Shown here piece by piece: positions 6,830-12,708 of a stretch of DNA of 12,708 nt. Source of the stretch: Verrucomicrobiota bacterium (GTDB lineage Bacteria > Verrucomicrobiota > Verrucomicrobiia > Opitutales > UBA953); NCBI GenBank assembly GCA_004293385.1, contig RDYO01000081.1, positions 1 through 12,708 of the forward strand, read 5' to 3'. Under the pieces are notes generated by a model. It had not been told where the DNA came from. It did not search any database and saw only the letters and a list, made by a program, of their open reading frames with translations. Positions within the stretch are counted from its first letter, which is position 1. Each line of letters starts with the position of its first letter. Made by a program: the position numbers and the translations under genes.

Positions 6830-7393
6830 TTACTCGGACTTGGCGGACTTTTCCTTGCGGGGCTTGCGGGCCTTCTTGTCGTCGCGGTACTCGCGCTCTT
6901 CGGCCTCGGGGGCCTCTTCGGCGGCGACTTCGATCGGGTTCTCGGAGACGACCTCGAACTCCTGCTCGACCATGACGGAGCCATGGAGGCGGATGCTCGT
7001 GGTGTGCTTGCCGAGGAGCTTGACGGGGCCCTGGCCGAGGTGGATGCGCTTGCGCTCGATCTCGATGCCGTGCTCGACGAGCTTGGCGGCGATTTCGGCG
7101 GTGCTGATCGCGCCGAACATCTTGCCTCCTTCACCGGTCTTGACGGCGAAGACGAGCTTGATGGCGGCCAGCTTGGCGGCGGTCTCGTTGGCGACCTCGA
7201 GGTCGCGGGCTTCACGGACTTCGCGGGCCTTCTTGAGGGCCTCGACGTACTTCGTGTTGGAGCGGTTGACGGGGAGCGCGATGCCCTGCGGGAGCAGGAA
7301 GTTACGGGCGAAGCCCGCGCGGACGCGGACCTGTTCGCCTTCGGCGCCTAGGCCGTCGACGGGCTTGATGAGGAGGACTTCGGTGAATGCCAT
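6830..7393 (-). CDS. rplI: Large-subunit ribosomal protein bL9, C-terminally extended
   Basis: Binds 23S rRNA near the L1 stalk and helps maintain reading frame. The N-terminal domain carries EVLLIKPVDGLGAEGEQVRVRAGFARNFLLPQGIA (5-39), the bL9 signature. The connecting helix spans about 40-75 and the C-terminal domain starts with the KTGEGGKMFGAIST type motif (about 85-98). The usual bL9 is about 147-150 aa; here 187 aa, because a highly charged tail (AEEAPEAEEREYRDDKKARK onwards, ending in Lys/Glu/Ser) follows the normal end near residue 150. The tail looks disordered and is not part of the bL9 fold. It lies 36 nt after ssb and immediately before a terminator. The usual upstream neighbour rpsR is absent. 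No Shine-Dalgarno motif; a pyrimidine-rich leader with TTATAAC lies upstream. Confidence 0.96.
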   Translation of the reverse strand: MAFTEVLLIKPVDGLGAEGEQVRVRAGFARNFLLPQGIALPVNRSNTKYVEALKKAREVREARDLEVANETAAKLAAIKLVFAVKTGEGGKMFGAISTAEIAAKLVEHGIEIERKRIHLGQGPVKLLGKHTTSIRLHGSVMVEQEFEVVSENPIEVAAEEAPEAEEREYRDDKKARKPRKEKSAKSE

Positions 7394-7429
7394 GATCTTG
7401 CTTGGGTTATAAGGTTGGGGAGGGAAAGT

Positions 7430-7867
7430 TTAGAACGGGACGTCGTCGCCGCCGTGGTCGCCGGAAGGAGCCGGGGTGTCGTTGCCGCCGCGGGAGCGGG
7501 GAGCGGAACCGCCCTCTTCGCCACCCTGGGACTTGCCGCCGATGAAGGTGAAGTTCTCGAGGACGACGCCGAGGCGGGAACGCTTCTCGCCGGTCTTCTT
7601 GTCTTCCCACTGGTCGAGCTTGAGGCGGCCTTCGACGAGGATGCCGGAGCCCTTGCCGCAGTACTTGGCGATGATCTCGGCCTGCTTGCCGTAGCTCTCG
7701 ATGTCGACGTAGGTGACTTCCTCGCGCTTCTCGCCTTCCTTGGTGGTGTAGGCGCGGTTGACGGCGAGGGAGAACTTCGTGAGGGCCTGGCCGGACGGAA
7801 GGGCGCGGGCCTCGGGGTCGCGGGTCATATTGCCCGCGAGAATCACGCGATTGAAGGAAGAGGCCAC
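7430..7867 (-). CDS. ssb: Single-stranded DNA-binding protein
   Basis: Coats ssDNA during replication, repair and recombination, and recruits partners through its acidic C-terminal tip. The 145-aa product has the OB fold at about 4-110 (FNRVILAGNMTRDPEARALP, AVNRAYTTKEGEKREEVTYV, YCGKGSGILVEGRLK, ENFTFIGG), a Gly/Ser/Pro-rich disordered linker (about 111-135) and the canonical tip DDVPF. The start is a GTG at 7867; it gives the standard MASSFNRVIL opening, and no better start lies nearby. It is 19 nt after rpsF, the usual rpsF-ssb pairing, but rplI follows directly where rpsR is normally found. No Shine-Dalgarno motif. Confidence 0.97.
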   Translation of the reverse strand: MASSFNRVILAGNMTRDPEARALPSGQALTKFSLAVNRAYTTKEGEKREEVTYVDIESYGKQAEIIAKYCGKGSGILVEGRLKLDQWEDKKTGEKRSRLGVVLENFTFIGGKSQGGEEGGSAPRSRGGNDTPAPSGDHGGDDVPF

Positions 7868-7886
7868 GGCGAGGCGGGGTCGGAGA

Positions 7887-8192
7887 TTACTTGGTCACCT
7901 GCACGAGCAGGCGATTGATGGTGCGGTCGAGACGGAGCTTCTCGCGGAAGGTCGTCGGAGCGCTGACCGGGCCTTCGAAGTGGAACTGGACGTAGAGGCC
8001 GGAGGGGAACTTGCGGTCGACGACGCGCGAGAACTCCTTCTGGCCGAGGTTCTCGACCTCGTTGACCTTACAGTCGATGGACTTCAGGACGTCCTTGAGC
8101 TTGTCGATGACGGTCTCGGGCGCATCCGTCGAGCCGCGGAGGTCGAGGATGAGGCTGGCGCGGTAGGCGCGACGGATCGTGGCGGTGGTCAT
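7887..8192 (-). CDS. rpsF: Small-subunit ribosomal protein bS6
   Basis: Component of the 30S platform that in other bacteria assembles with bS18. The 101-aa product shows the bS6 ferredoxin-like fold: RAYRASLILDLRGS (8-21), a helix VIDKLKDVLKSIDCKVNEVENLGQKEF in which VENLG is typical, GLYVQFHFEGP (65-75) and LRLDRTINRLLVQVTK at the end. Its ATG overlaps the pth stop (ATGA), indicating translational coupling. Downstream is ssb. Its usual partner gene rpsR is not in this window. Confidence 0.94.
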   Translation of the reverse strand: MTTATIRRAYRASLILDLRGSTDAPETVIDKLKDVLKSIDCKVNEVENLGQKEFSRVVDRKFPSGLYVQFHFEGPVSAPTTFREKLRLDRTINRLLVQVTK

Positions 8193-8773
8193 GGTGATGG
8201 TGATTTTCTGTTGGTGAGGTTTTGGGCGGCCGGGAGGCCTTGGGAAAGGAGGGTTTCGAGGTTTCTGATGAAGTCGGGGATGCGCTGGGTCAGGATGGCG
8301 AGGTCGGCGTCGGGGAAACGTCCGAGGACGTGGTCGGCGAGATCTTGGCCGGGGTGCTTCTTCGGTCCGATGCCCAGACGGGCGCGGACGAATTGTTCGC
8401 CGAGGTGGCGGATGCAGCTGGCGACGCCGTTGTGGCCGGCGGCGGAACCTCCCAGGGAGAGGCGGAGCTGACCGGGCTCGAAGGCGATGTCATCGTGGAG
8501 GACGACGAGCTCAGGGAGCTCGATCCGGTGGAACCGGAGGAAGGCCGCCAGAGGCGACCCGCTGTCGTTCATGAAGGTGAGCGGCTTGATCAGATGGACG
8601 GAGGAACCTCCGAACGTGATTTTCGCGACCGAGGCCGAAAAACGGCTCTCTTCCTTCCACACCGCGCCGGCCTGGGCGGCAAGCGCGTCGATGACAAGCC
8701 AACCCGCGTTGTGGCGGGTGGCGGCATATTCTCGGCCCGGATTGCCGAGGGCGGCGATGACCGAGAATGGCAT
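8189..8773 (-). CDS. pth: Peptidyl-tRNA hydrolase
   Basis: Cleaves the ester bond of peptidyl-tRNAs released from stalled ribosomes, recycling tRNA in the cytoplasm. The 194-aa length is normal. Catalytic and substrate-binding residues are all visible: GNPGREY with Asn11, TRHNAG with the catalytic His21, KPLTFMNDSG with Asn69, VLHDDIAFEPG with Asp94, and GHNG with Asn115. GSAAGHNGVASCI and RARLGIGPKKHPGQDLADHV are family hallmarks. The short C-terminus after residue 180 is not conserved. It lies 42 nt after bL25 (the common ctc-pth pair) and overlaps rpsF by 4 nt. No Shine-Dalgarno motif. Confidence 0.97.
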   Translation of the reverse strand: MPFSVIAALGNPGREYAATRHNAGWLVIDALAAQAGAVWKEESRFSASVAKITFGGSSVHLIKPLTFMNDSGSPLAAFLRFHRIELPELVVLHDDIAFEPGQLRLSLGGSAAGHNGVASCIRHLGEQFVRARLGIGPKKHPGQDLADHVLGRFPDADLAILTQRIPDFIRNLETLLSQGLPAAQNLTNRKSPSP

Positions 8774-8815
8774 TTGACTTCAAAGAACAGGTACCGGGAA
8801 CGCCCGGCGCGGAAA

Positions 8816-9496
8816 TTACTTCTTGGCGGCAGGCGCGGCGGCGGCCGCAGGAGCGGCACCGGCGGCGGGAGCAGCGGCAGCACCTTCGGCAGGAGCAGCA
8901 GCGGCGCCGGCGGCGGGAGTCGCCTCGGCAGCAGCTTCTTCTTCGGCCATTTCGGAGCAGACGATGACGACGCGCTTGGGGTCGCCCGGGAAGGTGATGC
9001 CGGCAGGGGCCTTGACCTCGCCCACGTGGATGGACTCGTTGACCTTGAGCTCGGTGACGTCGATTTCGATGAACTCAGGGAGGTCCTTCGGGAGACAGCG
9101 GACGTTGATGGTCTGGGAGACGATGGCGAGCGTGCCGCCGTCGGTCTTGACGCCGTAAGCTTCGCCGATGGCGCGCACCGGAATGGCGGCGGTCATCGGG
9201 GAATTCGGGTCGATCTCCATGATGTCGATATGGAGGAACTTCTGGGTGATCGGGTGACGCTGGAACTCCTTGATGAGGGAGAGCATCTTCTTGCCGTCGA
9301 CATCGAGGTTGATGAGGGAGGCGGCGTTGCCCTTGGCGCGCATGAGGTCACGGAAGGCCTCCTGCTTGACGGCGACGCTCTGGTTGCCGGACTTGCCGTA
9401 GATGATGGCGGGGATGGAGCCTTCGACGCGGAGGCGGCGGGCGGGGCCGCGGCCATGGAGCGCGCGGCTGGTGACGTTAAGGGTGAGCTGCTTCAT
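8816..9496 (-). CDS. rplY: Ribosomal protein bL25, CTC/TL5 form with Ala-rich tail
   Basis: Binds 5S rRNA in the central protuberance of the 50S subunit; two-domain bL25 forms are called CTC or TL5. The N-terminal 5S-binding domain spans about 1-95 (ALHGRGPARRLRVEGSIPAI, IYGK, LIKEFQRHPITQKFLHIDIM). The second, beta-rich domain spans about 96-185 (IPVRAIGEAYGVKTDGGTLA, LPEFIEIDVTELKVNESIHV, GITFPGDPKRVVIV). After residue 185 comes an acidic AEEEAAAEA stretch and then a low-complexity tail of Ala, Pro and Gly ending APAAKK, which makes 226 aa in all. It is the first gene of its unit, after the upstream terminator and a 114-nt leader; pth follows. No Shine-Dalgarno motif. Confidence 0.95.
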   Translation of the reverse strand: MKQLTLNVTSRALHGRGPARRLRVEGSIPAIIYGKSGNQSVAVKQEAFRDLMRAKGNAASLINLDVDGKKMLSLIKEFQRHPITQKFLHIDIMEIDPNSPMTAAIPVRAIGEAYGVKTDGGTLAIVSQTINVRCLPKDLPEFIEIDVTELKVNESIHVGEVKAPAGITFPGDPKRVVIVCSEMAEEEAAAEATPAAGAAAAPAEGAAAAPAAGAAPAAAAAPAAKK

Positions 9497-9610
9497 GTTG
9501 GTATAAGGTCTTTTGGTGCCCAGTAAGTCGCGGACCCGCGTTGTGCGGCCGTGCCTTGCCTAGGGAAAGGAGGGTCGAACCTGATAAACCCAGCCCCAGA
9601 AGCAAGCGGT
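9497..9610 (-). promoter_or_regulatory. Leader/promoter region of the rplY unit
   Basis: This 114-nt gap lies between the upstream terminator and the rplY ATG, so it must contain the promoter of the unit. A TTATAC hexamer (9501-9506, minus strand) is the best -10 match but ends only 4 nt before the ATG, and there is no clear -35 partner. Several short GC-rich inverted repeats are present (for example CCGC-ACAAC-GCGG), none long enough to name an RNA element. I recognise no known riboswitch, small RNA or tRNA here. Confidence 0.35.
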
Positions 9611-9645
9611 AAATTAAAAGGGGGTCTTCCTGATGGAAAACCCCC
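9611..9645 (-). terminator. Intrinsic terminator after the heme dehydrogenase gene
   Basis: An 11-bp stem (9620-9630 with 9635-9645, one G-U pair) with the loop ATCA is followed on the minus strand by TTTTAATTT. It begins 26 nt after the stop of the upstream gene and separates it from the rplY unit. Confidence 0.9.
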
Positions 9646-9671
9646 TCGAAACCCGTTTTTATCGGTCTGGC

Positions 9672-12401
9672 TTACTTGTAGGAGGCCAGGAAGGCGGCGA
9701 TGTCGGCCACATCCTGGGCGCTCAGACCCAGCTGCTCGCCGGACATCATGAGGGAGCGGGTCATCTTGGTCTGGCCGCCGGCGACGCGATCCTTGGGGAC
9801 GAGCTGGGTGAGGCCGCCGGTCGAGGTGATGACGATCGGGTCGTTATTGGACTGGAGGCGTCCGTCGATGCGGCCGCCGGCCTTCAGCTTGAGGGAGACG
9901 CCTTCATAGCCGAGGGCGATGTCCGCCGAGGGATTGACGATGGCACGGACGAGGGCCTCGCGGCTCTGGCGGGCGGCCCAGCCCTTGAGTTCCGGACCAT
10001 AAGCCGGACCGTTGCCGTTGAGCTGGTGGCACATGATGCAGCGCTGGGCGAGGGCGGCGCCCTTGGCGGCGTCGCCGGTCTTGGCGAGGACGTCCTGCTC
10101 GGTGTAGGTACCAGCCGGGGCTTCAGGCACTTCGACGGCGTTCACGACGACCTTCTTGGCGTCATAGACGCCGGCGTTCTTGAGCTCGGTGCGGATATCG
10201 TAGGCCGACCAGAGGCCGGTCATGCGCATCAGGGCCCAGCCCTTGGCTTCGGAGGCGGAAGGCGAACCATCGGCGCAGAGCTTGATCATCGCGAGGGCGG
10301 CTTCCTTGCTGTCGACGAAGGAGAGGGACTCGACGGCGAGCGTGCGGGAGGCCTGCGAAACCTTGGCGGAAGAAGCGCGGGCGAGGAACTCAGGCACCGC
10401 GGAGGCCGGGTGCAGGAGCCAGGCGATGCGTTCGACTTCGGGCGACCAGGCTTCGGCGCCATCCTTCGCGAGCGTGGACTTCACGGCGGACCAGACGGCG
10501 TCCTGCTTGTTCGCGGAGCCGATGCCGAAGGCGGCGACGGAGTTCTTGTCGGAGACGTCGAGGCGACGGGCGAGCTCGATCAGGATCGGCACGGCCTTGT
10601 CGGCCGGCGCGGCGTGGAGCGAGGTGGCGACGTCGCGACGGACGGCGACATCGGCGTCGGCGGCGAGCTCGGCGGCGATACCGAGGGCATCATGACCGGC
10701 GCGACGCAGAGACTGGAAGGCCAGGCGACGCAGCGAAGGATTCGCATCCTTCAGGAGGGCCTTGGTGCGGCTGACGCCTTCTTCACCGAGGTGAGGGAGA
10801 AGCCAGACGCCGCGGGCGGCGACATACGGATTGGCGTCGCGGAGGATCTCCGAGACGACCGGCAGGGACTTCGCGCCGAAACCCTTGAGCGCATTGAAGC
10901 CGAGGTGACGGACGTTGACGGCCGGGTTGCGCAGCACGGCGGCGGCGCCTTCGGGCGTGGAGACGTCGATCTTCGGGACGACGGACTTGAAGCCCTTCGG
11001 GGCGATGCGGTAGATCGCGCCGGTGCAGGTGTCGTCGAGGGTCTGGTGGCCGCCGACGCGGGAGTCGTACCAGTCCGCGACGTAGATGGCGCCGTCGGGA
11101 CCGACGGTGACGTCGGACGGGCGGAAGAGGATGCGCTCGTTGGGCTTGGCGGCCGAGTCCGCCTTGAGCTTATGGAAGTCGGTGCCTTCGAACTCGCGGG
11201 TCGGGTTGGAGGTGATGAGGTCCTTGCGCGTGGATTCGTTGAGGGCGTAGGTGCCCTTCTGCGGAGCCAGCTTATAAGCGAAGACCGTGTTACGGGAAGG
11301 CTCGCAGTTCAGGAGCGTGCCGGCCCAGGCCGCGCCGAGCGCACCGTTCTCGTAGACCGTGATGCCGGTGGGCGAGCCGCCGCCGTAGACGTCGCCGACG
11401 TCCATGGTATCAGGATCATCCTGACGCCAGTGCGCGCGGGGCATCGACTGGCCCGGACGCTTGACGGAACCGTAGCTCGCGCCGGTCGGAGTGGTGTAGC
11501 CGGCCGAACCGTATTCGAGGACGAAGGAAGTGCGGCAGCTCTGGGAGTCGTCGTTATCGCCCTGGAAGAGGTCACCGAGGGAGGAAGGGAAGCTCTCGAA
11601 GCTGTTGCGGTAGCCGTTGCCGAGGATCTCGAGACCGGTGCCGTCGGCGTTGAGGCGGCCGGAGAAGCCGGAGGACCAGACGAAGCCGTCGTCGCTCTTC
11701 GTGCCGATGTTGGCACGCGCGTCGAAGGGCCACTTGCCGCCGCGTTCGTCGACGTAACCGCTGGTGACGCGGAAGGTCTTGCCTGACTTGTCGGTCACGA
11801 CCGCGCCGCAGTTGCCGGAGTTGATGTAAAGCTTGCCGTCCGGACCGGCGACCACGGCGTGGAGCGAGTGGTCATGATCCTGGCCGCCGAAGCCCGTGAG
11901 GAAGGTCTCCTGCTTGTCGACGGCGGCGTCGAACTTGCCGTCGCGATTGACGTCGGTGTACTTCGTGATGGTCGGGGCGTGCGAGACGTAGACGACGTTG
12001 TCGATGACGGCGATGCCGAGCGGCGAGGTCCAATCGGGGTTCTGGACGAAAGTCTGGACGGAATCGGCGAAGCCCTGGCCCTTGGAGTCGCTGAGCACGA
12101 TCACGCGGTCGCCTTCGGCGCGACGCTTGCCGCCCTTGTTATAGGTACGGTAGTTGACGCCTTCGTTGACCCACAGACGGCCTTGGGCGTCGAAATCGAT
12201 ATTGGTCGGATTCGCCAGCATGGGCGAACGAGCCCAGAGCGTGACCTCGAGACCTTCGGGCAGCTGGAAGATGCCGGCCGGCAGGGAGCCGCCTTCGGAA
12301 GGCTTATAAGGCTCGGGCGCCGGCTTGGCGGCCGGGGCGGTCTTGGGGGCGGCAACGAGGGACGCGGCGGCCAGGAGGAAAAGCGCGGTACGGGGAAGCA
12401 T
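9672..12401 (-). CDS. Secreted PVC-type dehydrogenase with HEAT-like repeats and C-terminal c-type heme domain
   Basis: A 909-aa exported protein of the Planctomycete/Verrucomicrobium type (families TIGR02604 plus TIGR02603, recognised from motifs, not searched). Residues 1-18 are a signal peptide (LFLLAAASLVAAP), then an Ala/Pro/Lys linker. Residues about 40-475 form a sorbosone/glucose-dehydrogenase-like beta-propeller: NIDFDAQGRLWVNEG (67-81), HAVVAGPDGKLYINSG (181-196) and PSDVTVGPDGAIYVADWYDS (428-447). A calcium-type loop, DVNRDGKFD, sits at 150-158. Alpha-helical repeats of HEAT type fill about 483-720. The C-terminal domain has one heme c site, CIMCH (788-792), followed by GNGPAYGPELKG; the terminal helix is DVADIAAFLASYK. 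Candidate axial Met residues lie at 880-887. The probable role is periplasmic oxidation of a sugar or related substrate with electron transfer through the heme; the substrate is unknown. It lies 78 nt after a sugar isomerase-like gene. Confidence 0.88.
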   Translation of the reverse strand: MLPRTALFLLAAASLVAAPKTAPAAKPAPEPYKPSEGGSLPAGIFQLPEGLEVTLWARSPMLANPTNIDFDAQGRLWVNEGVNYRTYNKGGKRRAEGDRVIVLSDSKGQGFADSVQTFVQNPDWTSPLGIAVIDNVVYVSHAPTITKYTDVNRDGKFDAAVDKQETFLTGFGGQDHDHSLHAVVAGPDGKLYINSGNCGAVVTDKSGKTFRVTSGYVDERGGKWPFDARANIGTKSDDGFVWSSGFSGRLNADGTGLEILGNGYRNSFESFPSSLGDLFQGDNDDSQSCRTSFVLEYGSAGYTTPTGASYGSVKRPGQSMPRAHWRQDDPDTMDVGDVYGGGSPTGITVYENGALGAAWAGTLLNCEPSRNTVFAYKLAPQKGTYALNESTRKDLITSNPTREFEGTDFHKLKADSAAKPNERILFRPSDVTVGPDGAIYVADWYDSRVGGHQTLDDTCTGAIYRIAPKGFKSVVPKIDVSTPEGAAAVLRNPAVNVRHLGFNALKGFGAKSLPVVSEILRDANPYVAARGVWLLPHLGEEGVSRTKALLKDANPSLRRLAFQSLRRAGHDALGIAAELAADADVAVRRDVATSLHAAPADKAVPILIELARRLDVSDKNSVAAFGIGSANKQDAVWSAVKSTLAKDGAEAWSPEVERIAWLLHPASAVPEFLARASSAKVSQASRTLAVESLSFVDSKEAALAMIKLCADGSPSASEAKGWALMRMTGLWSAYDIRTELKNAGVYDAKKVVVNAVEVPEAPAGTYTEQDVLAKTGDAAKGAALAQRCIMCHQLNGNGPAYGPELKGWAARQSREALVRAIVNPSADIALGYEGVSLKLKAGGRIDGRLQSNNDPIVITSTGGLTQLVPKDRVAGGQTKMTRSLMMSGEQLGLSAQDVADIAAFLASYK

Positions 12402-12479
12402 GGGGGTGAAGATTTCTACATCCCCGGAGACCGCAAGTTCCAGCCTATCTTTCGGAAAGCACCCTGCCCTGCCCCCGGA

Positions 12480-12708
12480 TCAGGCCCACCATTCCTTGAG
12501 CGTGGCGAAATCCTTACGGGTGGCCTCGACGGCGGCCTTCAGGGCGCCGGGGTCGGTGATCTTACCCTTGAGGTATTCGACATGGAGGCAGACCGGGCCG
12601 GAGTAACCGGACTTGCGCAGCAGCGAGACGGAATCCTTGCCCACGTTGCCTTCGGACAACGGGCAACCGACCGGCACCCTGCCCTGCCACTGGAAGCTCT
12701 TGAAGTAG
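12480..12708 (-). CDS. Sugar phosphate isomerase/epimerase-like protein, C-terminal part (5' end outside window)
   Basis: The reading frame is open to the right edge of the window, so only the last 75 codons are present. The visible part reads YFKSFQW, then VPVGCPLSEGNVGKDSVSLL, KSGYSGPVCLHVEYLKG and a final helix ending ATLKEWWA. The combination of a Phe-Lys-x-Phe strand, a PLxEGNV loop and GYSGPVxLHxEY is the usual end of xylose-isomerase-like TIM-barrel proteins, where the His-x-Glu strand lies in the active-site region. These enzymes isomerise or epimerise sugars and sugar phosphates with a divalent metal; the exact substrate cannot be told from the C-terminus. A GTG at 12677 could be read as a start but lies inside the conserved region, so it is not the real start. 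It is followed at 78 nt by the secreted dehydrogenase, possibly co-transcribed. Confidence 0.75.
   Translation of the reverse strand, partial: YFKSFQWQGRVPVGCPLSEGNVGKDSVSLLRKSGYSGPVCLHVEYLKGKITDPGALKAAVEATRKDFATLKEWWA

Noticed and set aside
5027..7351. Very long plus-strand ORF (774 codons) antisense to dnaB and rplI
   Set aside because: It spans two well-identified minus-strand genes and a terminator, shows no family motif, and its Asp/Gly/Val/Leu/Ala-rich composition is what the complement of GC-biased codons gives.
7868..7886. Possible alternative start for ssb upstream of the GTG
   Set aside because: No ATG in the short gap after rpsF, and the GTG gives exactly the conserved Ssb N-terminus.
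8794..8807. Small hairpin (CCGGG-CGTT-CCCGG on the minus strand) between rplY and pth
   Set aside because: Only 5 bp and no T-tract; frequent by chance in GC-rich DNA.
9574..9597. GGGGCTG and GGTTCGAC strings on the minus strand, resembling the 5' end of tmRNA or a tRNA T-arm
   Set aside because: The T-arm stem does not pair, there is no matching acceptor 3' half or tag ORF, and only ~110 nt are available before rplY.
9633..11786. Plus-strand ORF of 717 codons antisense to the heme dehydrogenase
   Set aside because: It starts inside a terminator hairpin, has an antisense-type composition and no recognisable domain; the minus-strand gene has a signal peptide, family motifs and CxxCH.

Overview
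The window reads as a housekeeping stretch of a Gram-negative, moderately high-GC bacterium, most probably a member of the Verrucomicrobiota. Evidence for an outer membrane with LPS is the presence of BamA, Skp/OmpH and LpxD. Evidence for the phylum is a large secreted protein at the right-hand end that combines a sorbosone-dehydrogenase-like beta-propeller, HEAT-like repeats and a C-terminal CxxCH heme domain, an architecture typical of Planctomycetes and Verrucomicrobia. Placement below phylum is not possible from this sequence alone. Every gene I can support lies on the minus strand, so transcription runs from high to low coordinates.

Layout in the direction of transcription. (1) 12708-9611: the C-terminal end of a sugar phosphate isomerase/epimerase-type TIM-barrel protein, cut by the window edge, then the secreted heme-containing dehydrogenase, closed by a good intrinsic terminator (9611-9645). 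(2) 9610-6776: bL25 (rplY/ctc), peptidyl-tRNA hydrolase (pth), bS6 (rpsF), single-stranded DNA-binding protein (ssb) and bL9 (rplI), closed by a strong terminator (6776-6812). (3) 6775-12: replicative helicase dnaB, bamA, skp, lpxD and prs, closed by a bidirectional hairpin terminator at the very left edge. The dnaB stop and bamA start overlap by 8 nt, which ties replication and outer-membrane assembly into one transcript.

How the genes work together. Unit 2 is a translation and ssDNA-binding set resembling the classical rpsF-ssb-rpsR-rplI cluster, but bS18 (rpsR) is missing from its usual slot. Unit 3 joins the helicase that normally follows rplI to the conserved bamA-skp-lpxD envelope block. 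LPS and outer-membrane protein biogenesis are therefore next to DNA replication, and the unit ends with PRPP synthase, the entry point for nucleotide synthesis. prs is normally found beside ctc-pth in many bacteria; here it lies at the opposite end of the cluster from them.

No obviously new defence, mobile or CRISPR-like system is present. The observations most worth following up are: the absence of Shine-Dalgarno motifs at essentially all starts; a set of three 11-bp phased repeats upstream of dnaB; the missing rpsR; the dnaB-bamA overlap; a PRPP synthase divergent in its regulatory and substrate loops; and low-complexity Ala/Pro tails on two unrelated proteins (bL25 and Skp).
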